From contig NZ_PPSM01000030.1 of assembly GCF_002916655.1 (NCBI RefSeq), positions 1-33,220 of the forward strand: 33,220 nt of DNA. Direction: 5' to 3'. A model generated the notes under the pieces. That model saw nothing but the letters and a program-made list of their open reading frames with translations, had not been told where the DNA came from and did not search any database. This stretch comes from Novosphingobium sp. HII-3 (GTDB lineage: Bacteria > Pseudomonadota > Alphaproteobacteria > Sphingomonadales > Sphingomonadaceae). The position numbers and the translations under genes were made by a program. Positions 24,763 to 32,903 of this stretch are shown one piece after another. Within the stretch, counting starts at the first letter, position 1; each line of letters opens with the position of its first letter.

Positions 24763-25668
24763 ATGAAGCTCGATTTCTCGACAAGCAGCAGCCTCATGGA
24801 GCCTGCCTCGCTGCACGCTTCCGTGTTCGGCGAGACAGATCGGCTGACGGATGTTCTCCTCTGTGAGCCTTCGCAACTGGAGCCGGTGCCTTGCTGCTCC
24901 GTGACTCGTGAGAGCCTGAGGAACGGTTTCGATGTCTCGGCAGCGGAAGCAAGGCGGCAGCACGGTGTGCTTCGGGATACCCTCGCCGCCTACGGCGTGC
25001 GTTGCCATACACTTCCGCCACAGCCTGAATGCCCCGACCAGTGCTTCACCCGCGACGCGGCGGTGTCGACGCCATGGGGGCTGGTGGGGCTGAACCCCGC
25101 CATGCCTCACCGTCTGCGGGAGGTAGATCATCTGGTCGACTCACTTGCACTGCGGGGAATCGCCACCTCCAGGCGCGTAACCACCGGTACGATCGAGGGC
25201 GGCGACATCTGCATCGCACGCGAAGGGCTGCTCATCCTCGGCACGTCCGGCGAACGGACCACTCTGGAAGGGGCGGAGGCGTTTGCATCGCCTTTCCGCG
25301 AGAACGGCTGGGACGTGCTCGTCCATGCCTTTGATCCCCACTTCCTGCACCTCGACACCATGTTCTGCATGCTCGACCCACACCACGCCCTTGGCTGCGT
25401 GGACGTACTGGACGACGATTTCCTCAAGACAGTGAGTTCTTTCGGGATCAAGGTCATCCCGGTGAGCTACAAGGACTCCCGCCGGCTCGGCTGCAACATC
25501 CTGTCCCTCGACGGACGCACGATCCTCATGGGTTCAGGGCAGGAAGCCACCGCCGAACGCACGCGGGAGGCGGGGTTCGAAGTGATAGAGCTCGAGATCT
25601 CGCAGTTCACCGCCTGCGGAGGCGGCATTCACTGCCTGACCATGCCGCTGCGGCGCCAGCGCCGCTGA
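24763..25668 (+). CDS. Arginine deiminase/dimethylarginine dimethylaminohydrolase superfamily enzyme
   Basis: The 301-residue protein shows the guanidino-group-modifying fold: CFTRDAAV early, GTIEGGDIC near the middle, FLHLDTMFCML, GCNILSLDGRTILMGSG and the catalytic-Cys segment ACGGGIHCLTMPL with Cys about 291. The His-x-Asp pair and the Cys are all present, so it should be active, releasing ammonia or dimethylamine from a guanidino compound, or acting as an amidinotransferase. The true substrate is uncertain. The ATG at 24763 is chosen because the conserved part begins after it; the open frame extends to 24682 inside the previous gene. Confidence 0.85.
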   Translation: MKLDFSTSSSLMEPASLHASVFGETDRLTDVLLCEPSQLEPVPCCSVTRESLRNGFDVSAAEARRQHGVLRDTLAAYGVRCHTLPPQPECPDQCFTRDAAVSTPWGLVGLNPAMPHRLREVDHLVDSLALRGIATSRRVTTGTIEGGDICIAREGLLILGTSGERTTLEGAEAFASPFRENGWDVLVHAFDPHFLHLDTMFCMLDPHHALGCVDVLDDDFLKTVSSFGIKVIPVSYKDSRRLGCNILSLDGRTILMGSGQEATAERTREAGFEVIELEISQFTACGGGIHCLTMPLRRQRR

Positions 25669-25674
25669 CCGGGC

Positions 25675-26412
25675 CTAGGTCGGCGGCTCGAAGGCAGCGT
25701 CGAAGACCGCCAGCATGCTGTTCCATGAAGCCTGCGCCGCTTCGGGGTCGTAGGCCATGCGAGAGTCTCCAAGATCCCCGACGCCCCGATTTGTAAAGCT
25801 GTGCAGCGCCTTGCCGTAGACGCTCATCTGCCAGTCGGCATCGGCAGCCATCATCTCCACCTGGAACGCCGCGACGTCCTGCGGCGGCACCAGCGGATCG
25901 AGGGCACCTGTGAAAACGGCGACTTTCGCCTCCACCGTCCCGCGCTCTGCAGGTCGGGCCGTTGAAAGAAGACCATGGAAGCTGGCGACTGCGCGGACCG
26001 GATAGCCGCTCCTTGCCAGTTCCAGAACGGCAAATCCGCCAAAGCAGTAACCCAGTGCCACGATGCTGCTGGCCTGAACCCCGGGCAGGATCGCAAGAGC
26101 GTCTACCGCTGCGCGCACCCGGCCGCGCAGGAGTTCGGGATCGGATCGAAAGCGCTGCAGGGCGGCCTGCATCTCATCCCCTTCCAGCACCCTCCCGTTG
26201 CCGTGCATGTCGGCCGCGAAAGCAAGGTATCCAAGGTCCGCCAGCATGCTGCAGTGCCTTCGCACGTTGCCGCCTATGCCATCCGCCTCATGGACCACCA
26301 ACGCGGCCCTGCCGTTCGGCGCCATCGGGCGGTAAAGTTCGCCGGAAAGTTTCACCTCTCCATCATGATAGACGTAGCGCTCGCCAGCTTCCGGCTTCCC
26401 TGCTTCAGACAT
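25675..26412 (-). CDS. Dienelactone hydrolase family protein
   Basis: The 245-residue alpha/beta-hydrolase has the Cys-type elbow GYCFGG with Cys123, an Asp172 in GALDPLVP and His204 in KALHSFTN, the Cys-Asp-His set of dienelactone hydrolases. Residues 35-75 carry LVVHEADGIGGNVRRHCSML. Classical members open dienelactones in chloroaromatic breakdown, but many relatives serve other ester or lactone substrates. The ATG at 26412 is used; a further nine residues are open to 26439 without better support. It is convergent with the deiminase-type gene, only six bases apart. Confidence 0.9.
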   Translation of the reverse strand: MSEAGKPEAGERYVYHDGEVKLSGELYRPMAPNGRAALVVHEADGIGGNVRRHCSMLADLGYLAFAADMHGNGRVLEGDEMQAALQRFRSDPELLRGRVRAAVDALAILPGVQASSIVALGYCFGGFAVLELARSGYPVRAVASFHGLLSTARPAERGTVEAKVAVFTGALDPLVPPQDVAAFQVEMMAADADWQMSVYGKALHSFTNRGVGDLGDSRMAYDPEAAQASWNSMLAVFDAAFEPPT

Positions 26413-26455
26413 CGGCTGCCCTGCTCTCCATCGCCACACCCTCCCCCGCGAGAAA

Positions 26456-26629
26456 TCAGTTCAGACCGGTATAGTCGCGGCGATCCGACTGCTCTTCAGC
26501 CGCCTTTTCCTTCACGTGCGAGATATTGTATCCGACAAAAATTACAGCCACGATCGCGACCACAATGGCCACGATGGTGACCCCGGCCTTGCGTTTACGC
26601 TTCGTGCTGGGTTCATCAGGATTGTTCAT
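26456..26629 (-). CDS. Small single-pass membrane protein
   Basis: The 57-residue protein begins MNNPDEPSTKRKRKAG, has one membrane helix (VTIVAIVVAIVAVIFVGYNI) and a short charged end. Positively charged residues before the helix favour the N-terminus inside. I recognise no family. It lies 43 bases upstream of the dienelactone hydrolase on the same strand. A longer reading frame exists but its early part has no ribosome site. Confidence 0.65.
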   Translation of the reverse strand: MNNPDEPSTKRKRKAGVTIVAIVVAIVAVIFVGYNISHVKEKAAEEQSDRRDYTGLN

Positions 26630-26699
26630 GAGAGTATGCCTGTTCTGGTGCTTGCGGACGGTCGAAGAGCCTGTGAACCACTCGGTTCGTGGCTGTCTG

Positions 26700-26927
26700 T
26701 CAGGTTCCGCCGGGTTGATCGCTTTCCGGTGCATGGTCGGGCTCGCGTTGCGTGCCAGCCTGCACCTTCGCCTCAGCGAAAGCCACGTCTTCAGATTGTG
26801 TGCGGGCCACGGGACGCGCGCCGGCACCTCCGGTCCCCGCCGTGTCATGACCGGGATTGAGCTTTTCGTCGGCTTTTTGCTCTTTGCCCTTCGCGGCCGC
26901 GGTCGAAGGCGGATTCTGGTCAACCAT
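26700..26927 (-). CDS. Small hydrophilic protein of unknown function
   Basis: The 75-residue protein starts MVDQNPPSTAAAKGKEQKAD and is rich in Ala, Gly, Pro and charged residues, with no cysteine or hydrophobic stretch; it is probably disordered. GGAGA lies seven bases before the ATG at 26927. It is in line with the small membrane protein gene. No EcfG-type match was found upstream. Confidence 0.65.
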   Translation of the reverse strand: MVDQNPPSTAAAKGKEQKADEKLNPGHDTAGTGGAGARPVARTQSEDVAFAEAKVQAGTQREPDHAPESDQPGGT

Positions 26928-27266
26928 AGGGTAGTCTCCAGCGTTGAACGTTTGAGAGACGCAGCGCGCGAGCCGCGTTGTCTCAGCCTGCCTCAGCAAC
27001 CATCGGTCCCGCAGGAGGGTTCCGTACTTATTCCATCGGTCGCATCGCCCCGACCGGCCGCACTCACGATCGGGCCGAAGTTGCCGTAGTGTTCCGCTCC
27101 ATATTGATCCCTCGATCCCGCATCATAAATAGGGACCAATGACACGCACCTTCGCTCATAATTCGTTTGTATCAGGCTGCGCATCGCGGAAACCGCCGTC
27201 TTCCGGAGTGGATTACCGTCCAGTTTCCAGAGGACGTGAGGCTTTCGCTCCGGCAAGGCTCAGCGG
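26928..27266. other. Divergent intergenic region
   Basis: About 340 bases between a leftward small gene and the rightward GGDEF gene. One minus-strand frame is open here but lacks a good ribosome site. No EcfG-type promoter or strong hairpin was seen. Confidence 0.45.
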
Positions 27267-28262
27267 ATGACTGAACCTCCCCTTGCGGAGCATGAGAACG
27301 AGCGGCTGGCAGCGCTGTACCGGCTCGATATCCTTGATACCCCGCCTGAAGAGCCGTTCGAACATGTCATCGCTCTTGTTCGATCGGTTCTCGACGTGCC
27401 GATGGCAGCCGTCTCCCTCGTCGACAAGGACCGGCAATGGTTCAAGGCTCAGGAGGGGCTGAACGCGTCGGAAACCGACCGCAGTGTCTCCTTCTGCACG
27501 CATACCATCGCAAAGGACGAGCCGTTTTCCGTGCCGGATGCGTTGGAGGATCCCCGCTTCTCCACGAACAGCCTGGTCACTGGGGAGCCGGGGATCCGTA
27601 GCTACGCCGGAGTGCCCCTCCGCACGCCCGATGGCTTCGCGGTCGGCGCGCTTTGCGCCATGGACAGAAAGCCCCGCCGCTTCACGGACGCAGAAATGGA
27701 GATGCTGGCGAATTTCGCCAGGATCGTGGAAAATGAATTTGCCCTGCGGCGCATGGCCGAGCAGGATTCGATGACGGGCGCCCTGACCCGCCGCGCCTTC
27801 TGGGATCAGGTTCGCCACGAGATGGAGCGCTACAAGCGCCACGGGCGCCCCTGCTCGCTGGTGCTGGGCGATCTCGATCACTTCAAGCACGTGAACGACA
27901 CCTATGGCCACCCCGCCGGAGACGCGGTCCTGACGGAGGTCTCCAGTCTCGTGCTGGCCACCAAGCGCACCATGGACGTGCTCGGCAGGTTGGGAGGAGA
28001 GGAATTCGCGCTGCTACTCCCCGATACGGAGGAGAGTGACGGGTTCAGGGCCGTCGAGCGGTTTCGAAAGCTTCTGGCCGGCCATGAAATCGCCTTGCCA
28101 AGTGGCGAAACGCTGCGGGTTACGGCAAGCTTCGGCATCGCCGGGCTGACGCCGGATATCCTCACGGTCGAGGCGTGGATGAAGCGTGCCGACGAGGCGC
28201 TTTATCGCGCGAAACGCGCAGGCCGCAACCGCTGCGAGTGCGCTGCGGACGAGCCGAGGTAA
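27267..28262 (+). CDS. GAF-GGDEF diguanylate cyclase
   Basis: The 331-residue protein joins an N-terminal GAF-type sensor (about 18-160, with RSVSFCTHTIAKDEPFSVPD and the YAGVPLRT segment) to a GGDEF domain. The active-site signature reads GGEEF at 243-247 and keeps the catalytic Glu pattern. An RTMD motif at 234-237, five residues before it, fits the RxxD inhibitory site that binds c-di-GMP. It should make c-di-GMP from two GTP in response to a ligand or redox signal. No membrane segment is seen, so it is cytoplasmic. The ATG at 27267 has AAGG upstream. A hairpin follows the gene at 28280. Confidence 0.92.
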   Translation: MTEPPLAEHENERLAALYRLDILDTPPEEPFEHVIALVRSVLDVPMAAVSLVDKDRQWFKAQEGLNASETDRSVSFCTHTIAKDEPFSVPDALEDPRFSTNSLVTGEPGIRSYAGVPLRTPDGFAVGALCAMDRKPRRFTDAEMEMLANFARIVENEFALRRMAEQDSMTGALTRRAFWDQVRHEMERYKRHGRPCSLVLGDLDHFKHVNDTYGHPAGDAVLTEVSSLVLATKRTMDVLGRLGGEEFALLLPDTEESDGFRAVERFRKLLAGHEIALPSGETLRVTASFGIAGLTPDILTVEAWMKRADEALYRAKRAGRNRCECAADEPR

Positions 28263-28279
28263 GAGGCTAACCCAAGTGA

Positions 28280-28310
28280 ACGCCGCATCCGCAGACGGAA
28301 CCTGCGGCGT
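28280..28310 (+). terminator. Hairpin after the GGDEF gene
   Basis: ACGCCGCA and TGCGGCGT form a perfect 8-bp stem, with an inner TCCG/CGGA stem, 17 bases after the stop. No U-run is present. Confidence 0.55.
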
Positions 28311-28397
28311 CATTGTCACTTCCGACCATGGTAAACGGAACGCTCTTCCATGACACTCTAACGGAGCGCCCGGCACATCCATGCAAGGAGATCGCCT

Positions 28398-28937
28398 ATG
28401 TCTTTTCTGGACCGCGCCATCGCAGCCATAACGCCGCCCGAGAGCGATGAAAAACGAATGGAGGCGCGCCGAGCCGCCCGCGAGAAGGCAATCACCGGCG
28501 GATGGTTCTCTCAGGTGATCGATGAACACGAGGCGATTGAGAATGCCTTCGCGCAGGTGCATCAAGCGACCGACGCCGATGCGCGCCGGAAAGCAACCAA
28601 GCGCCTTGCCATTCTGCTGACGGGACATGCCAACGCAGAGGAAGCGGTGCTTTACCCTGAAATGGCCGACACCGGGCACAAGACGCACACCAGCATGGCC
28701 TATGAGGAACAAGCCATGACCAAGGTCCAGTTGGCCCTGCTCGAGAAGATCGACCCCATGTCGCAGGACTACCTCGATAAGCTCGAGCACATCCGCGGCG
28801 CGGTGACGCATCACATGTATCAGGAGGAGAGCGATTGGTTCCCCGAGCTCCAGGCCGAGGTTCCGGAGGACCGCCAGACCTTCCTCTCGAATCGCTTCCG
28901 GGAGGAGGTCACCCGCTACGTCGGCGCTGACGCCTGA
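28398..28937 (+). CDS. Hemerythrin HHE-domain protein
   Basis: The 179-residue protein has the hemerythrin HHE pattern: IDEHEAIE (near residue 41), TGHANAEEAVLYPEM (about 75-89), AYEEQA (about 101-106) and VTHHMYQEESDWFPEL (about 136-151), giving the His/Glu set for a di-iron site. Such proteins bind oxygen, nitric oxide or iron in the cytoplasm. The length is usual for the family. AAGGAG lies nine bases before the ATG. It follows the GGDEF gene but a hairpin separates them, so it probably has its own promoter. A GGAAC lies at 28337 but no CGTT follows at the right spacing. Confidence 0.92.
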   Translation: MSFLDRAIAAITPPESDEKRMEARRAAREKAITGGWFSQVIDEHEAIENAFAQVHQATDADARRKATKRLAILLTGHANAEEAVLYPEMADTGHKTHTSMAYEEQAMTKVQLALLEKIDPMSQDYLDKLEHIRGAVTHHMYQEESDWFPELQAEVPEDRQTFLSNRFREEVTRYVGADA

Positions 28938-28954
28938 ACGAAGCCGCAATGATC

Positions 28955-28983
28955 TTCGGCCCGAACGGTGTGTTCGGGCCGAA
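28955..28983 (+). terminator. Perfect hairpin after the hemerythrin gene
   Basis: TTCGGCCCGAAC and GTTCGGGCCGAA form a perfect 12-bp stem with a five-base loop, 17 bases after the stop. No U-run follows, but the stem is very stable, and the next gene is in the opposite direction. Confidence 0.65.
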
Positions 28984-29090
28984 ACTGCGTGCACGCGCCC
29001 AAAGGTGTGCCCGTACGTATCGTCGCCTGACCGATCCGAAAACCAGGTGCCGTGACCACGGGAGGCCGGTGCATTCCGTCGTCAACCTCC

Positions 29091-29762
29091 TCAGGCGGCG
29101 AGTATCCTGCGATCGGCGGCCGGATCACGCCCGGGAGCCGCTTCGGCTTGCGACAGGGAGGGAATGCCGAGCGCTTCTGGCTTCGGAAGGTGCAGCGTCT
29201 TGCCACTGAAGCGCACGAGTCCGCGGCTGCGCAGGTCGCCGAGCACTCTGTTCACGTGGACCGGGGTGAGCCCAACAACATCGGCGATGTCCTGCTGAGT
29301 AAGCGGCATCGTGCAGCAGTTCTCGACGATCTGCTTGTGCGAGCGCATGCGCTGGAACAGTTCGGCAAGCAGATCTGTGACGCGCTCGATTGCCGACTTG
29401 CGACCTAGGCTCACAATCCAGGATGTCTGACGATCGTGGGCCTCCAGAACGCCCCGAAGCAGTTTCATCACGCCGTCCCCCGGCTTGGCGTGGATCCCCG
29501 CCAGCGGCACCGTTTGCGCCTTGACGGGTGTCAGGGCGACGATCGGCAGGTCGGACTTGCCGGAGAGCAGCCATTGCGGCTCACAGTAGTCGCCTGGCAA
29601 AAACAAAGCTGTGATCTGGCGTCGTCCGTCAGGCAGAACGCAGTAACGGCTCGCCCAGCCTTCCTGAAGCTTGTAGACCTTGTCCTGCACCTCACCCTTG
29701 TGTGCGAGATGTTCATGACGCCTGAATTGACAAATGCGCTGGGCATCCTGTTCCGTCCGCAT
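29091..29762 (-). CDS. Crp/Fnr-family transcriptional regulator
   Basis: The 223-residue protein has a cyclic-nucleotide-binding-type domain (GDYCEPQWLL region) and a C-terminal Crp helix-turn-helix: PLTQQDIADVVGLTPVHVNR then VLGDLRSRGLVRFSGKTLHL. The Cys positions typical of an FNR iron-sulfur cluster are absent from the N-terminus, so this is not a classical FNR; it looks more like the FixK-type or other ligand-independent branch. The ATG at 29762 has GAGG six bases upstream. The upstream minus-strand gene ends 171 bases away. Confidence 0.9.
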   Translation of the reverse strand: MRTEQDAQRICQFRRHEHLAHKGEVQDKVYKLQEGWASRYCVLPDGRRQITALFLPGDYCEPQWLLSGKSDLPIVALTPVKAQTVPLAGIHAKPGDGVMKLLRGVLEAHDRQTSWIVSLGRKSAIERVTDLLAELFQRMRSHKQIVENCCTMPLTQQDIADVVGLTPVHVNRVLGDLRSRGLVRFSGKTLHLPKPEALGIPSLSQAEAAPGRDPAADRRILAA

Positions 29763-29932
29763 CTAAATCCTCGCGGTTGCCCCCCCGGGCACCATTTGCG
29801 TAACCTGCTTCACGCGTTTCTATATTAATCTATGTTTCCAGCCTGTATCTTTAGCGACGAAACGAAGGTATCGTACGTCAAGATGTGCGTCGCGGACAAG
29901 GTATTCAGGAAAAATCCATATTTCATACGACG

Positions 29933-30475
29933 CTACACCTCCCATGCCATAAGGGCATCTTGGTAGGCTCGTTCTTCGTTGCGCCGACGTTGCTCCATCG
30001 TTTGCACCTCTTCTTCCATGCGGTTTCGAAGAGCCTCACGCTCGCGGCGCAACACCTCGATTTTGCGTTCGACTTCTTCGAGCCGCCTCGCAAATTCTTC
30101 GCGCGTCCGGGACAAGGCTGCCTCTGCTCTGTCCAGGCGAGTTCGGCTCGGCTTGCGACGCGGCGTCCTCGCAGTGGCGGATGCCGCGCCGTTTTTCCTG
30201 AGGGCGCTTTTTTTCTGTATGGATGGTGAGGAACTGTTCCCCGCTGCTGCAATGTGTTGGGCGACCGTCCCGCGCGGAACACGGATGACGACACCGGGCT
30301 GCGCCAGGGCCGCCTTGCCGTCTCCAGCGTCTGTGACGACTTCCGCCGCCCCGCTTGAGAACAGATCCTTGTCCGCACCCCACGCTTCCAGAGCGGCCTT
30401 GCGGCTGGTGGCGGCTACATAGGCGTCATGGAAGCCGATTGCAGTTCTGAAGACCTTGAGCGGGCGTTTGGCCAT
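29933..30475 (-). CDS. Protein of unknown function with a C-terminal coiled coil
   Basis: The 180-residue protein has a conserved-looking N-terminus (MAKRPLKVFRTAIGFHDAYV) of about 80 residues. A basic linker (TARTPRRKPSRTR) leads to a heptad-like coiled coil rich in Glu, Arg and Leu (about 115-175). No enzyme motif is seen. The N-terminal part resembles short uncharacterised sphingomonad proteins that I cannot name. It is on the minus strand, 171 bases from the Crp-type gene. Confidence 0.75.
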   Translation of the reverse strand: MAKRPLKVFRTAIGFHDAYVAATSRKAALEAWGADKDLFSSGAAEVVTDAGDGKAALAQPGVVIRVPRGTVAQHIAAAGNSSSPSIQKKSALRKNGAASATARTPRRKPSRTRLDRAEAALSRTREEFARRLEEVERKIEVLRREREALRNRMEEEVQTMEQRRRNEERAYQDALMAWEV

Positions 30476-30833
30476 AACTGATCAATGCAACTACTCCGGA
30501 TGTCACACTGCCACTGCCACCGACACTAACATGGATCAGACGTTCCGCTCCGGAAGCCGGCCCGTCCGTTCCGGACGCGTCTCCGCGGATCATGCCAAGA
30601 CACTGTCTGTGGCGTCCGAGTTTGAACGAAGGCATGAGGTACTACGCAGAGCCGGAGAAGTTGAACCCTTTGGGGGCACCGATCCACGAGATGTGACCTG
30701 CACGAATGCAACTCAGGCGCCCACGATATAGGCGTCGGCCTCGCCAAACCGGGCCTTTGGGATGTTAGATGTACTGGACTTCGCCGTTCTCTGCTTAGGG
30801 GAAACAAACCCACAGCACCGCCGTTCAGCCGTC
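30476..30833. other. Intergenic region, no supported gene
   Basis: About 358 bases between a leftward gene and the rightward membrane-protein gene. It contains several open frames without ribosome sites or motifs. No EcfG-type promoter was found. Promoters for the flanking genes are presumably here. Confidence 0.45.
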
Positions 30834-31673
30834 ATGAACAAGACCGGCGCAACAGCCCACAGCCCCTCCGGCTCACGCTTCCTCGTGCTGCTGACGGCAC
30901 TTCTCCAGATCGTGACGCCGGCCCTGCCCGGGCTGGGGTTCGGCGAGCCCATCGGGTCGCAGTCCGACGCAGTGCGCACGCTTATCACGCCAGCGGGCTG
31001 GGCCTTCTCGATCTGGGGGGCGCTTTACACCGGTTCGCTGGTGTTCGCCGTTTACCAGCTTCTTGCCAGTAATCGCGACAACCGGCTGCTCAGGCAGATC
31101 CGGATGCCTGCGGCGGGCGCGTTCCTAGGCAACGCCGCATGGGCGGCCTACGTGCAACTGTACGGGCTCAGCTTCGTGTCCGCCATCATCATCGTGTTCA
31201 CTCTCCTCAACCTGCTCGCCATCCTGGCTCGCCTGGCGGCTTGGGACGAAGGCTTTACGGTGGGCGACAGGTGGTGCATCGCCCTCCCTCTGTGCGCCCT
31301 CTCCTCGTGGTTGACGGCCGCCACCATCGTGAACATAGCAGCCTCCCTGCGCTTTCACGGCGTGGACGCCGGCCCCGCAGCACCTGTGATTGCAGGCGCC
31401 ATCGTGATCGCCGGCGGCATCATCGCCGCGCAGGCCTTGTTGCGTACGCAGGGCAACCCGCCTTTCGCAGTCGTTTTTCTCTGGGCCCTAGGCGCGATAT
31501 TCGCAGCAGGCGGACAGAGGGAAGGCATCGTGGCCGCCGCAGTCGTGATCGCCGCGGTGCTTGTCCTGCTCGCCACTATTCGCGGACTCCGCCACGGCGG
31601 AATGACACATTACTTCGGAGGCTCCTCTTCGCTCGCGGCAGGCGGAGCACGCACTGCAACCGTGCGTCGATGA
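30834..31673 (+). CDS. Multi-pass membrane protein, distant TspO/MBR-like
   Basis: The 279-residue protein has about seven to eight membrane segments, for example FLVLLTALLQIVTPALPGL and FVSAIIIVFTLLNLLAIL. The segment ITPAGWAFSIWGALYTGSLV resembles the Trp-rich core of TspO-type sensory proteins, but the protein is longer than the usual 160-residue, five-helix TspO. The ATG at 30834 is chosen by the start of the hydrophobic part; no clear ribosome site is seen. Function is uncertain; porphyrin binding or stress signalling would follow only if the family link is right. Confidence 0.65.
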   Translation: MNKTGATAHSPSGSRFLVLLTALLQIVTPALPGLGFGEPIGSQSDAVRTLITPAGWAFSIWGALYTGSLVFAVYQLLASNRDNRLLRQIRMPAAGAFLGNAAWAAYVQLYGLSFVSAIIIVFTLLNLLAILARLAAWDEGFTVGDRWCIALPLCALSSWLTAATIVNIAASLRFHGVDAGPAAPVIAGAIVIAGGIIAAQALLRTQGNPPFAVVFLWALGAIFAAGGQREGIVAAAVVIAAVLVLLATIRGLRHGGMTHYFGGSSSLAAGGARTATVRR

Positions 31674-31733
31674 TCGCAGCGAAAAGGCGCTCTGCCGAAT
31701 AAGGGCGCGGGTTGGCAACCGCCGGTCAGCCGG

Positions 31734-31749
31734 GCGGGAACCCTCCCGC
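31734..31749. terminator. Short hairpin between the two membrane-protein genes
   Basis: GCGGGA and TCCCGC form a six-bp stem around ACCC, 47 bases before the next ATG. It may weaken read-through; no U-run. Confidence 0.3.
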
Positions 31750-31795
31750 GGCGATCTGCTTCCTTGAAAAAAGCTGGATAGCAAAGGATTCCCCG

Positions 31796-32845
31796 ATGAC
31801 GGCAAACGCGCAGCACGAACGACAGACGGTGGACGTACTGGTGGACCTGGAGAGAGGCGCTGCAGCTGGTGCACTGGCAGGATTTGCGGCTTCCGCGGTC
31901 ATGAACGGCTTTCAGTACATGGTCACGCCGCTTCTTCGCCCGTCGAGCGCCGGAGGTCCTCCCGCCACCGAACAAGCGGCCGACCGCGTTGCGCTTCTGA
32001 TCTCGGGCGCACGCCTGGACGACGCGGACCGCAAGCCGGGTGGAACCGCCGTCCATTATGTGGTGGGCACGCTGACCGGTGCTCTTTATGGCAGCCTTGC
32101 AGAAGCCCGTCCCGGCGTGGCGCGCTGGAAAGGCATGGCCTTCGGCCTCGCCTGCGCCACTCTGGTCGACCAGCTTGCCGTTCCGCTGACCGGTCTGGCC
32201 CGTCCTCCCTGGCGCTACACGCTGCGGACTCACCTCTACGGGTACATCTCTCACGTGGTGTTCGGCGTCGTCACCGAGGCAATTCGCAAGCGTCTTCGCG
32301 AGCGCCCCTCCGAGCGAGAGGCCCGGACCTCCACCACGCTGGACGACGTGTCCGTCCCGCTGCTTCTGGGCCTCACCAGCGGGCAGCGGACGTTTACCGC
32401 GCCCACGGCCGTGACGATCGCTGCGGCAAGCAGCGGCCTAGGCCTTGAGGGGACGCCACTTCGCCTGCTCTCCTCCCCCTGGGCGGGTGCGCTCATGAGT
32501 GCGGCGGCCGTCGGCGAATACGTGATCGACAAGCGCCCCGGCGTCCCCCCGCGCATCTCCCCGCCCGGTCTGACCGGCCGCCTGCTCAGCGGCGCCCTTT
32601 CAGGCGCGGCGGCGGCGCGGCCGGGCAAGGCGTGGTTTGCAGCCGGGGTCGGCGCTGCTGGGGCTCTGGTGGGCAGCTACGTCAGTTACCGTATCCGCAT
32701 GAAGTTGGCTGAGGCTTTCGGCAGGGACAAGCCCGTCGCCTTCGCGGAAGATGCGCTGGCCGTGCTGGGATCCGCCGCCGTTGCAAGCTATGCAGCGATG
32801 CGCCAGAAGCAGCGCGAAGCCGCACCACTGGCGCAGGCAGCCTGA
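31796..32845 (+). CDS. YagU-like/DUF4126 fusion membrane protein
   Basis: The 349-residue protein seems to join two membrane modules. Residues 1-165 resemble the YagU/DUF1440 group: GAAAGALAGFAASAVMNGF, then a HYVVGTLTGALYGSLAEA segment and HLYGYISHVVFGVV. Residues 180-330 match DUF4126: LLLGLTSGQRTFTAPTAVT, GEYVIDKRPGVPPR and GAAGALVGSYVSYRIRMKL. AAAGGA lies eight bases before the ATG at 31796. Neither part has a settled function; YagU is linked to acid resistance. A terminator follows at 32868. Confidence 0.75.
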   Translation: MTANAQHERQTVDVLVDLERGAAAGALAGFAASAVMNGFQYMVTPLLRPSSAGGPPATEQAADRVALLISGARLDDADRKPGGTAVHYVVGTLTGALYGSLAEARPGVARWKGMAFGLACATLVDQLAVPLTGLARPPWRYTLRTHLYGYISHVVFGVVTEAIRKRLRERPSEREARTSTTLDDVSVPLLLGLTSGQRTFTAPTAVTIAAASSGLGLEGTPLRLLSSPWAGALMSAAAVGEYVIDKRPGVPPRISPPGLTGRLLSGALSGAAAARPGKAWFAAGVGAAGALVGSYVSYRIRMKLAEAFGRDKPVAFAEDALAVLGSAAVASYAAMRQKQREAAPLAQAA

Positions 32846-32867
32846 ACTGACGACCGTCGTCTGCGCT

Positions 32868-32897
32868 CCTCCCCACCGTGAGCGGACGATGGGGAGG
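32868..32897. terminator. Probable bidirectional terminator between convergent genes
   Basis: CCTCCCCA and TGGGGAGG form a perfect 8-bp stem with an inner CGT/ACG pair, between the rightward DUF4126 fusion and the leftward reductase-type gene. Confidence 0.6.
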
Positions 32898-32903
32898 CTA
32901 GGG

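Noticed and set aside
26993..27256. Minus-strand open frame between the small gene and the GGDEF gene
   Set aside because: TTG start without a ribosome site and no recognisable domain.
28337..28362. GGAAC upstream of the hemerythrin gene at a good distance
   Set aside because: The bases 17 downstream read TAAC, not CGTT, so it does not match the EcfG consensus.
30456..30731. Plus-strand open frame upstream of the membrane-protein gene
   Set aside because: No ribosome site, low-complexity content and partial overlap with the opposite gene.
31738..31760. GGAAC upstream of the DUF4126 fusion
   Set aside because: No CGTT at the right spacing; the GGAAC falls inside a short hairpin.
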